Shown here piece after piece: positions 27,243-36,543 of a DNA stretch of 64,000 nt. Where the stretch lies: contig NZ_MLYO01000007.1 in the NCBI RefSeq assembly GCF_001866665.1, positions 62,001 to 126,000 on the forward strand, in the 5' to 3' direction. The position numbers were made by a program, and so were the translations under genes. This DNA is from Streptomyces monashensis (GTDB lineage Bacteria > Actinomycetota > Actinomycetes > Streptomycetales > Streptomycetaceae). Each line of letters begins with the position of its first letter. The stretch's first letter is position 1. Below the pieces are notes generated by a model. That model did no database searches. It worked only from the letters and a program-made list of their open reading frames with translations, and was not told the origin of the DNA.

Positions 27243-29759
27243 TCACCGGCGGCTGATGTCTGCGGCGTAGTCGGCGCCGAAGCCCTGGCTCTTGCGGGTC
27301 CAGTTGTCGCCGGTGGACTGGTGGAAGCCGAGCAGTCGGCTGATGACGAAGGCGGGCAGCTCCGAAGCGCTGTCCATCAGCGCTGCGTGGCGCGCAAGTT
27401 GAGAAGGGACACCGATCGCCTTCAGGCGCCGGCCGAGGGTGTGCGGGTCCATCGGCTGGCCGGGGTAGATGCTGTGGAACAGCCACTTGGGTTCCTCGAG
27501 CGGGACGGTGGCGGCGCGACCGTTCCGTCGCTTGGCGAGCTGGCGGATCAGGTCGTCCAGAGGCGCGGGGATCTCGACGGGGACTCGCCCGAGCTTCAGA
27601 GCGAGGGTGTCGCCGCGGTCGACGATGTGCTCGGTGGTGAGGCGGCTGATGCGGCCCACGGGCTGGGCAAACAACAGCAGGAGCAGGCCGGCGGCCCGGT
27701 CGGCGACCTGGAGTTGCTCGTCGTGGACGAGGTGGCGGACCAGGGCCCAGCGTTGGTCCTTGCCGATGGTGCGCGCGGTGATGTAATGGCTGATGACTGG
27801 TGCCGTCAGCGGTCGGCTGTGGCCGCGTCTGCTGGTCCAGAGCAGGAATGCGCGGACTGCGGCGCGGGTGGTAGGGCCCTCGCTGAGCCAGGCGTCCACC
27901 TGGTCCTGGGTGCAGGCGGCCAGGGTGGTGCCGCCGTCATGGAGCCATTCCAGCAGGCGGGCCACGTTACGGATTTCGACCCGGACGGTCTCGGCCCGAC
28001 CGTGGGTGACCGGCTGTCCGGCGGGCAGGCGGCGGAGTCTGCGCAGGGGCTGCCAGTTCGTGTAGTTGCGCAGGATCCTGCGCTCCTCGGCGGACGAGAC
28101 ACGGGCGATCGTCTTGGCCAACCACCGTTCCAGCCTCGCCAGTTGCTCGTCCCGGGCGGGCAGGGCTCCCGCGGCGACCAGGGCGGCACGCAGGTGCTCC
28201 ACAGTCGGCGCGCCGGCGAAGCGGTCAAGGACCTCGTGGGTGAGTGGCCCGTGCTCCTTCGCCAGGGCCTGGAGAACGGCACGACGGGCGGGAACCTTGT
28301 GGATCCAGTGCAACACAATGCGGGGCGGCGGCTTCAGCAGCGCCTGGAAGACCGGTTCCAGTTCCGGGCGCACGGGACCGCCCGGCGGGCTGAGCACGTC
28401 GCGCAGGTCAGCGGAGCGCGCGCAGGCGGCGCACCGTCCGTGCCGATAGAGCCGTTCGACGGACCCGCAGTGGGCGCAGGGACGGCGGGCGGCGGGATGC
28501 TTGGCCCAACAGGTCTGACACAAGGGCTCGCCCTCGGGGGTCCGGCCGCTGGTACGGAAGATCCCTCCGCAGCCGGCGCACGGCTTGGACCTGTTGCCGC
28601 AGTTTCCGCACAGCGGCTCGCCGGTGGCGGTGCGGTTGTTGACGCGTCGGTGCTTACCACAGCTGACGCACGCAGCCTCCTCGCGTTCCTTGGCGCTGCA
28701 GGGCAGGCACTTGGGTGCATCGGTAGACGCGAAATAGCACGGTCCGCGTGCACCGCAGGTCGCGCAGAGGGCGGTGGGGAACCTCCGGCAGGCGGCGCAG
28801 ACTCCGCCGTCACCGGTGCGCGACTTCCTCAGCCGCATCTCGCCGCAGACACCGCACGGCCTGTGGTTGAAGGTGTCGCGCTGACGGCAGGTGCCGCACA
28901 CAGGCTTGCCGTCGAACCTACGGCCACCGATCGGTCGCGCGCGTTCGCAGTCCGCGCACGTCGCGATCTTGGATTTCCGCCAGCACGACCCGCAGCAACG
29001 TAGACCGCCACGGCGCTCCTTCAGGTCGGTGGTGCGCTGGCAGAACGGGCACGAGGGGACGACTACGCCTTGGGCGCCGCGATCGATCAACGCCTTGGCC
29101 AGGGCGGAGATCCTGGGTGGCCCCTCGGCGCCCCTTCCGGTCAGCAGGCCAGGGGTGTCTTCCAGCGCCCACAGCAGCTGAAGTTGGCCAGGGCGGGTGC
29201 GTTCGACCGAGCGGATGGCCTGTTGTGCGGTCGCGGGCGAGACACCGAAGGGGCTGTCGGCGATCAGCTTGGCCAGTTCCTCGGCCGGGTCTGTGGCGCC
29301 CCAGGGCGGATGGGCCCGGCAGCGGGGCCGGCCGGAGCGGTCGCGTCCGGCAAGGGTGGTGCTTCCGCAGATCACGCAGGGGTTGGCGCGCGCGACACGG
29401 CGGTTGCTGCAGGCGCCGCAGATGCGCGCGCCGTCGCCAAGGGCGGTCAGCGGACGCTCGCGCCCGCAGTCGCCGCAGCGGGGCAGCACCAGCTGTTCGG
29501 CGCCGGCCTCGCGCAGCGCCCGGACGAGCCGTTCGATCGCGCGCGGTCCCTCGGGACGACCGGACGTCAGCAGCTCCGGCCTGGCCTGGAGGACCTCGGC
29601 GAGCGTCCGCAGCTGGGGTCGCTGGCGGAAGACCGTCTGGAGCACGGCGGCGACATCGATCCGCTCGCATGCGGGGTCGGCCGACCGGACGATCCCGCTG
29701 ATCACGGCCTCGGGCTCGGTAGCGGAGCGCGGCAGCTCAGGATCGGGCACGACCTGCAC
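27243..29759 (-). CDS. Zinc-ribbon-rich recombinase-like protein
   Basis: 838 aa, GTG start directly after the XRE stop. Residues about 95-470 hold a long series of CxxC pairs ([79 protein letters not shown]), probably six or more zinc ribbons. Residues 550-838 resemble a tyrosine-recombinase core (core-binding helices, [16 protein letters not shown], a late [11 protein letters not shown] and [11 protein letters not shown]), with catalytic residues partly unlike the family. Third gene of a recombinase / XRE / zinc-protein set. Confidence 0.65.
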   Translation of the reverse strand: MQVVPDPELPRSATEPEAVISGIVRSADPACERIDVAAVLQTVFRQRPQLRTLAEVLQARPELLTSGRPEGPRAIERLVRALREAGAEQLVLPRCGDCGRERPLTALGDGARICGACSNRRVARANPCVICGSTTLAGRDRSGRPRCRAHPPWGATDPAEELAKLIADSPFGVSPATAQQAIRSVERTRPGQLQLLWALEDTPGLLTGRGAEGPPRISALAKALIDRGAQGVVVPSCPFCQRTTDLKERRGGLRCCGSCWRKSKIATCADCERARPIGGRRFDGKPVCGTCRQRDTFNHRPCGVCGEMRLRKSRTGDGGVCAACRRFPTALCATCGARGPCYFASTDAPKCLPCSAKEREEAACVSCGKHRRVNNRTATGEPLCGNCGNRSKPCAGCGGIFRTSGRTPEGEPLCQTCWAKHPAARRPCAHCGSVERLYRHGRCAACARSADLRDVLSPPGGPVRPELEPVFQALLKPPPRIVLHWIHKVPARRAVLQALAKEHGPLTHEVLDRFAGAPTVEHLRAALVAAGALPARDEQLARLERWLAKTIARVSSAEERRILRNYTNWQPLRRLRRLPAGQPVTHGRAETVRVEIRNVARLLEWLHDGGTTLAACTQDQVDAWLSEGPTTRAAVRAFLLWTSRRGHSRPLTAPVISHYITARTIGKDQRWALVRHLVHDEQLQVADRAAGLLLLLFAQPVGRISRLTTEHIVDRGDTLALKLGRVPVEIPAPLDDLIRQLAKRRNGRAATVPLEEPKWLFHSIYPGQPMDPHTLGRRLKAIGVPSQLARHAALMDSASELPAFVISRLLGFHQSTGDNWTRKSQGFGADYAADISRR

Positions 29760-30104
29760 CTACTCGGGCACGATCCGGGCCCGCTTGGGCCGCAAGTCGC
29801 CGAGTCCGGCATCCTTCCCCGGCGCCGGTCCGCCGCCGGCCGCGGCGCTGTGACGGCGCCGCGAACCAGCCGCGGCAACGGGTTCGATGAGCTCGTCCAT
29901 GCTGCAGCCCAGGATGTCGAGCAGGGCCATCAGGGTCTTCAGGCTCAGCCGCTCAGGCCGTTCCACCACCAGGCGGTAGGTCTGACTGGGCGAGAGGTCG
30001 ATGCCGCGTTCGGAAAGCAGGGGACGCAGGTCGGTGGTGGAGAACATGCCGCGTGTGGCCATCACCTCCCGCAGATGCCAGCGGTAGTCCAGCTTCGGCG
30101 TCAC
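29760..30104 (-). CDS. XRE-type helix-turn-helix regulator
   Basis: 114 aa, GTG start. The HTH spans residues 10-75: STTDLRPLLSERGIDLSPSQ is the recognition region, followed by LKTLMALLDILGCSMDELIEP, the usual end of cro/CI-type domains. Basic Arg/Pro tail. It is sandwiched between two recombinase genes with 9 bp or less on either side, so it probably controls their operon. The palindrome at 31253 is a candidate site. Confidence 0.8.
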   Translation of the reverse strand: MTPKLDYRWHLREVMATRGMFSTTDLRPLLSERGIDLSPSQTYRLVVERPERLSLKTLMALLDILGCSMDELIEPVAAAGSRRRHSAAAGGGPAPGKDAGLGDLRPKRARIVPE

Positions 30105-30113
30105 ATCGTCTCC

Positions 30114-31220
30114 CTACTGTCCGCCCTGGAGGGCGCGGTCCAAGATCTTGCGCATCATCGTGTTCATGAAGTCCCCGCTCACTCCGGTATAGAGGGCGGT
30201 CGTGGAGGCGTAGCGGTGGCCGACCTGCCGCTGGACGAAAACCGGGTCCGCGCCGTCCTCGATCTGGTGGGTCACGTGGCTGTGCCGCAGGCAGTGCGGG
30301 ACAAGGGACTTGTCCAGGCCCAGCGCATCGCGGTAGGCCGCGAACCGGTCCTCAATCTCGCGGGCCTGCAGGCGTCCGCCTCGTTCGGTCAGCCACAGCG
30401 CCGACTGCTCGGGGGCCGTCGCGTAGCGGGGCCGGGCGTTGATCACGTAGTCCTCGACCGCTTCCACCGCCCAGGGCATCACGCTCAGCGTCGTGCGTCG
30501 GCGCGGCGGCGATCCCTTGGTCCGCTTGCCGTAACGCACGTGCAGCGACCCGAAGTTGCCCAGCTCCGGAGCTTTCGAGTTGCGGTAGAAGTCGGTGACG
30601 TCTAGCCGGGATGTCTCGGTGCACCGCGTGCCCCAGCCGTACATCAGCTTGAACACCGTGGCGTCCCGGTAGGCCGCGAGCGCTCCCTTGCGCCCCAGCC
30701 GGATCGCCCGGTCGACCTGGGCATCCGCGTGGTCGAGGAAGATCTGGATCTCCTCGCGCGTCATCGGCCGCCGCTGGGGACCGCCCTCGTAGTCGGCCAA
30801 GTGCGCGACGGTGTTCCACTCGTGGCAGATCTGCACCGGGTGGACCCCGAAGCGGGTCTCGCACTCGGACGGCCACTGGTAGTGCGGCGAGGTGACGTAG
30901 TCACAGAACATCCGGATCGCACCCTGGTACCCGCGGATCGTCGACTCCGCCCGCTTCAACTCGGCGATCAGGTACGTCATCCACTCGTCCAGGTCGGACG
31001 CCGACCACTGCCACGGATAGGCGTTGGTGTACTCGGCGAAGCGCCGCACCGCGCTCTGCCGGTCGCTGATCGTGTCCGGCTGCAGCCGGCGCCCGCCGCG
31101 CTGCTGACGTCCCCAACCTTCGAGCATCGCCTCAAAGACCGCGTCCTCGGGATGCAGCAGAGACACGCCCTGAAGCAGCACGAGCTGTGCTGAAGCCTCC
31201 CGCAGTTCCGCTCCGGGCAT
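30114..31220 (-). CDS. Tyrosine recombinase / integrase
   Basis: 368 aa from the ATG at 31220, chosen because GGAGGGGGC lies upstream; an in-frame ATG at 31253 has no Shine-Dalgarno. SAM-like core-binding domain at residues 30-130, catalytic domain after it: Arg in YGWGTRCTETSRL, HCLRHSHVT (H-x-x-R), and QVGHRYASTTALYTG (His and the nucleophilic Tyr). All catalytic residues look present. It leads a three-gene set with the XRE and zinc-rich recombinase, reminiscent of multi-recombinase mobile elements. Confidence 0.87.
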   Translation of the reverse strand: MPGAELREASAQLVLLQGVSLLHPEDAVFEAMLEGWGRQQRGGRRLQPDTISDRQSAVRRFAEYTNAYPWQWSASDLDEWMTYLIAELKRAESTIRGYQGAIRMFCDYVTSPHYQWPSECETRFGVHPVQICHEWNTVAHLADYEGGPQRRPMTREEIQIFLDHADAQVDRAIRLGRKGALAAYRDATVFKLMYGWGTRCTETSRLDVTDFYRNSKAPELGNFGSLHVRYGKRTKGSPPRRRTTLSVMPWAVEAVEDYVINARPRYATAPEQSALWLTERGGRLQAREIEDRFAAYRDALGLDKSLVPHCLRHSHVTHQIEDGADPVFVQRQVGHRYASTTALYTGVSGDFMNTMMRKILDRALQGGQ

Positions 31221-31252
31221 CCCTCTGCCCCCTCCATTAGCCGCGCGAATCA

Positions 31253-31265
31253 TGCATCAGATGCA
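31253..31265. promoter_or_regulatory. Palindrome upstream of the integrase operon
   Basis: TGCATCAGATGCA is a perfect 6-bp inverted repeat around one base, 33 bp upstream of the preferred integrase start and between divergent operons. A plausible operator for the adjacent XRE protein. Confidence 0.4.
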
Positions 31266-31322
31266 CTCATGTGCGCAACACCCCCAGGCCACTGGCCTCA
31301 ACTTCGAAGAGAGGTACTTGGC

Positions 31323-31877
31323 ATGAAGCCGCAGACCACCAGCTCAACCGACTCCGGATCACGCATCCAACGCAATTCCCCGCGGTCAAAGACGATTTGG
31401 CAGATCACCCACTCGTGCGGCCACCAGGCCGACCGCGATCTGTCCGACCGGGCGGCCGACCGCCGCGCGGGCTTCGCCGAGTGGCTCGCCAAGCAAGAGT
31501 GCACCGACTGCTGGCGGGCCGCCAAGGAGGGCGACGAGCAGGACAAGGCCGCCTGGCTGAAGGCCAAGCGGGCCGAAGAGCAGGCCGAATCCGAAGCCTG
31601 GTCGGAGCAGTACCGGATGCCGCCCCTTGAGGGGACTGAGCGAGCCGTCGCCTGGAGTGTGCGCTGTCGCCATCAGGTCCTGGCCGCCGCCTTCGCCGCC
31701 CTGGTCCTCGAAGGCGAGACCAGCGAGACGGAGTGGGAGGACATCGAGGAGGCCGCTCGCACCATCACCCGCGCCGGGTGGTGGATCGACCAGCGCTCCT
31801 CCGAACCCAACGACCTCACCGAGCTGCTCCAGGCCGCCACCGAGGCCGACCGGCCCACCGAGAACCCCCACTTCTAA
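31323..31877 (+). CDS. Conserved island protein, unknown
   Basis: 184 aa. ATG at 31323 preferred over 31269 because AGAGAGGT precedes it. Cys/His residues in THSCGHQADRD and KQECTDCWRAAKEG suggest a metal-binding pair near residues 30-65; the rest is charged and helical (long Glu/Ala/Lys stretch, then SETEWEDIEEAARTITRAGW). First gene of the plus-strand island to the right of the nested insertion. I do not recognise the family. Confidence 0.68.
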   Translation: MKPQTTSSTDSGSRIQRNSPRSKTIWQITHSCGHQADRDLSDRAADRRAGFAEWLAKQECTDCWRAAKEGDEQDKAAWLKAKRAEEQAESEAWSEQYRMPPLEGTERAVAWSVRCRHQVLAAAFAALVLEGETSETEWEDIEEAARTITRAGWWIDQRSSEPNDLTELLQAATEADRPTENPHF

Positions 31878-31937
31878 CCGCCCGGTGCCCCACATCGGCG
31901 GGGCACCGGCTCCCCCTACCAACGACCCAGATACCCC

Positions 31938-32447
31938 ATGCCCAAGTACCCCCTGCGCTGCGATGTGCGGCGCACCGAGAGCACCACAGACCTCCTCGGC
32001 CACCTCCACCGCAGCGAGCCAGGCTTCGACCCCTACCTGCTCACCGCCTGGTCCCCGGAGCTGACCGCCCAGGAGTCCGTCGTCCTGCCGCACCTGGCAT
32101 TGCTGCTCGATGAACCGATCGCGCTGCGAAAACCGCGGACCGGTCACACCGCGTCCCGCCGGCTCACCTGGCACTGTGCCATCCGCAACACCACCGGCGT
32201 GGAACTCGGAGACGACGACTGGTTCGAGCTGACGCGCGAGGTCCTCGACGCCACAGGCATAGAGCCGGACGCCGACCCGGCGGCCTGCCGGTGGGTGGCC
32301 CTGCGCAACCAGGCCAGCGGGCTCGACATCGTCGCGACCGTCATCCGCCAGGACGGCCGTTGGGCCCGGTTGCACAACGACGCTTACTTCGCCCGCGCTG
32401 CCTGCGCGAACTTCGCCTACGACCACGGCCTCGACGCCCCGGGGTGA
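31938..32447 (+). CDS. Relaxase-fold protein lacking catalytic residues (short)
   Basis: 169 aa. It can be aligned by eye with residues 1-140 of the relaxase at 52.3-54.1 kb: TWHCAIRNTTG matches VWHCSVRTDPG, DWFELTREVLDATGIEPDAD matches the EWNTVARRLVHAVNL region, and ACRWVALRNQASGLDIVATVI matches GCRWVAVRHADDHIHILATMV. Each His of the relaxase metal site is replaced (N, G, D). The N-terminal Tyr motif is also degenerate. Probably a non-catalytic accessory that pairs with relaxase or oriT DNA; inferred. Confidence 0.65.
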   Translation: MPKYPLRCDVRRTESTTDLLGHLHRSEPGFDPYLLTAWSPELTAQESVVLPHLALLLDEPIALRKPRTGHTASRRLTWHCAIRNTTGVELGDDDWFELTREVLDATGIEPDADPAACRWVALRNQASGLDIVATVIRQDGRWARLHNDAYFARAACANFAYDHGLDAPG

Positions 32448-32471
32448 ACAGCGGCGTCTACCAGCGATCTC

Positions 32472-32511
32472 CGGCCGGGCCAAATCGCGGATTCTGCGGA
32501 TCCTCTCCCCC
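32472..32511 (+). repeat. 40-bp intergenic direct repeat, copy 1
   Basis: Starts CGGCCGGGCCAAATCGCGG and ends CGGATCCTCTCCCCC. Copy 2 at 41831 has the same length with two mismatches; a diverged third lies at 22464. This copy is 53 bp upstream of a relaxase-like gene. A regulatory role is likely because it recurs only between plus-strand accessory genes. Confidence 0.6.
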
Positions 32512-32564
32512 TGGCAGCCCGAAGACCGGGCTCCTGTTCACCACTCCCCTTCGAGGTAGACGCC

Positions 32565-33842
32565 GTGATCGCCCACCTGCAGCGCGCCAGCAACACCGCC
32601 GGCCTGCTCTCGTATCTCTACGGGCCGGGCGAACGCGGTAGCCACACCATCCCCCGGCTGATCGCGGGCGACGGCCACGGTGCCCCGATCGAACTGCTCG
32701 CCGAGTCTGGCTCGCTGCCCTACCTGGCCCGCGCCCTCGACGCGCCCGTCGAACGCCTCGGGGCCCGCGCACCGGAACGGCCGGTATGGATCTGCTCGGT
32801 CCGCTCCGACCCTCGCCGACCGGACCTCACCGACACTCAGTGGGCCACGGTCGCCCGCCGCCTGGTGGCCGCCACCGGTATCGCCCCGGATGGCGATCCG
32901 GACGCCTGCCGGTGGATCGCCCTGCGTAACCAGCCCCGGCAGGTGCACGTCGTGGCCACTCTCGCTCGTGAGGACGGCAGCCTCCACAACGCCTACCGCG
33001 ACGCCTTCCGCCTCCAAACCGAATGCCACCGCCTCGCCGTTGAGCTGGGCCACCTGCCCACCAGTGCACACCCGATACCCCGCGTCCAGGAGACCCACGT
33101 GCCTGCCCCTTCCATCACCATCACCGCCGAGCCCAGCGGCAGCGTCTCGGCGAAGGGCGCCAGCGACGACCTTTCCGCCACGCTCCTCAAGCACGCTGGC
33201 TTTCAGCAGATCGAGGACTGGTACGGCCGACGCCATCGCCTTCCCACCACCATGCCGGTCGCCGACAAGGCCGCCGTCGCCACCCACGCAGCCGAGATGC
33301 TCCGCGCCGCCCGCTACGGTGTCGACCTCGATCCCTCCCTCGACACCGCCCGGACGGCCACCCCGGCAAATCCGCTCGGGCCCTACACCGCCGGAGCGGA
33401 ACTCCTCCGGATCACCGACCAGATCAGGTCCGCCGGGAACGGTGCCGACCTTGGGCGGGCGGTCAACCACCTCCTTCATCCCGAACACGGCGCACTGGAG
33501 CGTGTCCGAGAAGCCCTGGAGGCGGCAGGCGCGCAGATCAACGACCTCGACGACGATGCACACCAGCTCGCCGACCGGTTCGGCTTCGCTGCGGAGTTCG
33601 TCAGCTCGGCGCAGTCGGAACTCGTCGACTCGGAGGCTGAGTTGCGCCGTGTCGGCCACGCGCTGCAGCCCCCGGCCGAGACGAGGACGCACGCTCCGAG
33701 GCTCCCCGAGTCCCGAAGCGCTGCTCTCGCCGCATCGCCTGCAGCGGCCAAGGCCAAGGTCTCCTCGACCTTCGGCGCCGGGGCGGCGGACGTCAGCGCG
33801 GCCGTACGTCCGTCGCAGGCCCCTGCCCCTCGGACGCGGTGA
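32565..33842 (+). CDS. Relaxase-like protein with altered metal site and Arg tail
   Basis: 425 aa, GTG start. Residues 1-140 parallel the relaxase: AGLLSYLYGPGERGSH keeps the candidate catalytic Tyr motif; VWICSVRSDPRRPDLTD and ACRWIALRNQPRQVHVVATLA align with the metal-site region, but only one of the three His residues remains (N, Q, H). The remainder has helical segments (YGRRHRLPTTMPVADK, LLRITDQIRSAGN) as in Streptomyces relaxase accessory domains. C-terminus: SRSAALAAS, Ala/Pro linker, APAPRTR. Possibly a relaxosome partner carried into the recipient. Confidence 0.7.
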   Translation: MIAHLQRASNTAGLLSYLYGPGERGSHTIPRLIAGDGHGAPIELLAESGSLPYLARALDAPVERLGARAPERPVWICSVRSDPRRPDLTDTQWATVARRLVAATGIAPDGDPDACRWIALRNQPRQVHVVATLAREDGSLHNAYRDAFRLQTECHRLAVELGHLPTSAHPIPRVQETHVPAPSITITAEPSGSVSAKGASDDLSATLLKHAGFQQIEDWYGRRHRLPTTMPVADKAAVATHAAEMLRAARYGVDLDPSLDTARTATPANPLGPYTAGAELLRITDQIRSAGNGADLGRAVNHLLHPEHGALERVREALEAAGAQINDLDDDAHQLADRFGFAAEFVSSAQSELVDSEAELRRVGHALQPPAETRTHAPRLPESRSAALAASPAAAKAKVSSTFGAGAADVSAAVRPSQAPAPRTR

Positions 33843-35119
33843 CCCAGATGATCTCTTCACACGCTCCCACCGCCGCTCTGTCGCACACGTACCTCATACG
33901 GGCCGCCGACGCTCTGGCCAGTGCGACTGCCACCTACGCTGTCCCGCTCCTGGTCTTGGTCACCACCGGCTCCACCGCCCTGACCGGCCTTGCGTTCCTT
34001 CTCGAATGGGCACCTCGTCTGGCTGCCTTCGCTTTCGCCGGATCAATGGTCGACCGGTGGGGTGCCAGCCGTGTGTTCCGGATGTCCAATCTGGTCCGTA
34101 CCGCCGTGGTCGTGCTGGCCGGTGCGACGCTGCTCGTCTTGCCTAGCGCCGGGACGATGACAACATGTGCTGTCCTGAGCTTCGGCGCTGCCTCCGGGCT
34201 GCTCGCTGAGGTCTCCTTCGTCGCGGTGGAGACTCTCGGAGCTGAGGCGAGCCGCCGGTTGGGCAATGCGGCCCACCGTGTGCAGGCCGCGCAGACCGGG
34301 ATCGACCAGGGCGCGATGCTCGTCGGTCCGCTCCTGGGCGGCCTGCTGTTGCTGGCCGGTCCCCCCGTGCTGCTGGCCGTGGTCGCGCTGTTGGCTCTGA
34401 CCGCTGCCGCGACCGCATCTGGCGGTGTAGACGCCACGGACCACCGCCCGGTGCCCAGCAGTCTTCTGACCGGGTGGGCAACCCTTCGCCGGACCCCGGC
34501 GCTCGTCTGGTTGGTCGGCGGTCTGATCGCCTCTAACTTGGCCACCGGCGTCCTGCAGGCCGCCGCCCCGATCACGGTCATCCACCACTTCCGCTACTCC
34601 ACCGCAGCCGTGGGTTCGGTCTGGAGCACGGCTGCCGTAGCCTCCCTGATTGCCGTGTGGGCCAGCCGCCGTGCGATTGACCGCTTCGGCATCTGGTCGG
34701 TCGGCGCGGTGACGGCCGCTGTCTCAACCGCGGCGTGCCTGGCGACCGCCCTGGCTCCGAGCTTCACCGCGTACACCGTGGCGGTGGCGGTGGTCATGGC
34801 TGGCGAAGGCGCGATGACCGTCGTCCTGCGCACGCTGCGGTCCCGTCTCATCCCGGTGCAGGCGTTCGGCTCCACGCTGGCGGTGACGATCATCCTGGTG
34901 CTGCTGCCGTTTCCGCTGGCCGGAGCCCTGATCGCGATCGCTTCCACCGCTGAGATTCCGCACCTTCTGCTGGCGTGCGCCGCTCTTCAGGGCCTGGCGC
35001 TGAGCGCATGTTTCGCCGGTCTGCGGCGGAACCGGACCGCCTGCGAACTGCCCCCAGCAGGTTCCTGCACTCCACAAGGAGCCCGCCCGGCCAGCGGATG
35101 CCCTCTGAAGGGCCGTTGA
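33839..35119 (+). CDS. MFS transporter
   Basis: 426 aa; start overlaps the preceding stop as GTGA. About twelve hydrophobic helices, with the MFS motif region SMVDRWGASRVFRMSN between helices 2 and 3, and VWASRRAIDRFGIWS at the start of the second half. Typical MFS length. Substrate unknown. Together with the following ATP-grasp gene it looks like cargo rather than transfer machinery, perhaps a peptide or amino-acid-derivative exporter. Confidence 0.85.
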   Translation: MTQMISSHAPTAALSHTYLIRAADALASATATYAVPLLVLVTTGSTALTGLAFLLEWAPRLAAFAFAGSMVDRWGASRVFRMSNLVRTAVVVLAGATLLVLPSAGTMTTCAVLSFGAASGLLAEVSFVAVETLGAEASRRLGNAAHRVQAAQTGIDQGAMLVGPLLGGLLLLAGPPVLLAVVALLALTAAATASGGVDATDHRPVPSSLLTGWATLRRTPALVWLVGGLIASNLATGVLQAAAPITVIHHFRYSTAAVGSVWSTAAVASLIAVWASRRAIDRFGIWSVGAVTAAVSTAACLATALAPSFTAYTVAVAVVMAGEGAMTVVLRTLRSRLIPVQAFGSTLAVTIILVLLPFPLAGALIAIASTAEIPHLLLACAALQGLALSACFAGLRRNRTACELPPAGSCTPQGARPASGCPLKGR

Positions 35120-35180
35120 ACGGCCCGGCACTTTGCCCTTTCTCCTCTTCTACCCGCCACCGCACTATGGAGGCTTTCTC

Positions 35181-36415
35181 ATGTCCCAATCCACTCGCCC
35201 GCTGCTGATCGTCGTCGGGGGAACCGATCGTGTCTATCGCGGCTACTGCGTCAAGCAGGCCGCCGCCGCGTACCCGATTGCGTTGATCGACACCAAGCCG
35301 CCGTCCTGGCAGCAGCACCTGGTTGTCGACCATGAGGTAGCCGACACCTACGATCCGGAGGCCGTGGTCGCTGCCGGCCTGGCCCTGGCCACTCGCCACC
35401 CCATCGCCGGAGTCGTCACCTGGGACGAGTACACGCTCGTGCCGACCGCTGAACTCGCCGCCCGTCTCGGCGTGCCCGGCAACAGCGCGGCGGCGATGAC
35501 CGCCTGCCGGGACAAGGCGACCAGCCGCCGCCTGTTCGCCGAGCACAGCGTGCCCTCGGCCACGTCGACCCGCGTCGGCACGCTGGCCGAGGCGACAGTC
35601 GCCGCGCTCCGCACCGGCTTCCCGGTCGTCCTCAAGCCTTCCTCCCACGCGGCCAGCATCGGTGTGGTCCGTGTCGATACCCCCGAGGGGCTGCCCGCCG
35701 CCTGGGAGTTCGCTGCCGCCGGAGCCGGTGAGCAGGGCCCGGAAGGCAGCGGCGTGCTGGTCGAGGAGTACCTGTCCGGCCCGGAGATATCGGTGGAGTG
35801 CGTCACCCAGCACGGCGTCACCACCGCTCTGGCCGTCACCCGCAAGGAGGTCGCCTTTCCTCCGTACTTCGAAGAGGTCGGCCATACCGTGGATGCCGGC
35901 GACCCGCTCCTGCTCGAGGTCGCCCCCCCCTCGCCGTCCAGGCCGTCCAGGCACTGGGCGTCACCGACGGCGTCCAGCACGTGGAGATGCGACTCACCGC
36001 GTCCGGCCCGCGGATCATTGAGGTCAACGCCCGGATCGGCGGCGACCTGATCGGTAAGCTCGTCCGCCTCGCCACCGGCCTCGACCTGCCCCGGATCGCT
36101 GCCGACATCGCCTGCGGACAGATTCCCGACCTGACGCCCACAGCGCACGCCACCGCCGCGATCAAGATGCTGTATCCCCCGGCCACCGGCATCCTCTCCG
36201 CACAGGACCTGGCGATCGTCCCTGGCCCGAAGTATCCGTGGCTGCACCAGGTGACCTGGCTCCGCGACGTCGGAGAGCGGGTCGTGCTGCCGCCGACGGG
36301 CAAACTCGACACCGGTCGGGTCGGCTTCCTCATCGTCACCGCCGACAGCCCCGAAGCAGCCCGGGACTGGATCTCGTCCCTCGCCAACGGTCTGACCCTG
36401 TCGGTCACACCGTGA
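35181..36415 (+). pseudogene. ATP-grasp ligase, frameshifted at a C8 run
   Basis: ATG at 35181 with GGAGG 8 nt upstream. The N-terminal part (VVGGTDRVYRGYCVKQ) and the ATP-binding region (VVLKPSSHAASIGVV, VEEYLSGPEISVECV) are in one frame; from the C8 run at 35923-35930 onward the frame changes, and the C-terminal part (HVEMRLTASG, IIEVNARIGGDLIGKLV) is in the next. Restoring one C gives a continuous protein of about 411 aa. It resembles ATP-dependent amino-acid ligases and CarB/PurK-like enzymes. May be intact in vivo if the run was miscalled. Confidence 0.78.
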
Positions 36416-36543
36416 ACCTGCCGCCGCCTTCCGCCACCACCAGACCGTTCCCCGGACCCGAGTCTGTCCATCGGGTTGGGGAGCACCGCTGCCGCGTGCC
36501 CCCACCCAGCCCGGAAATCCAGCACAACGACCAAGGAGCAAGC

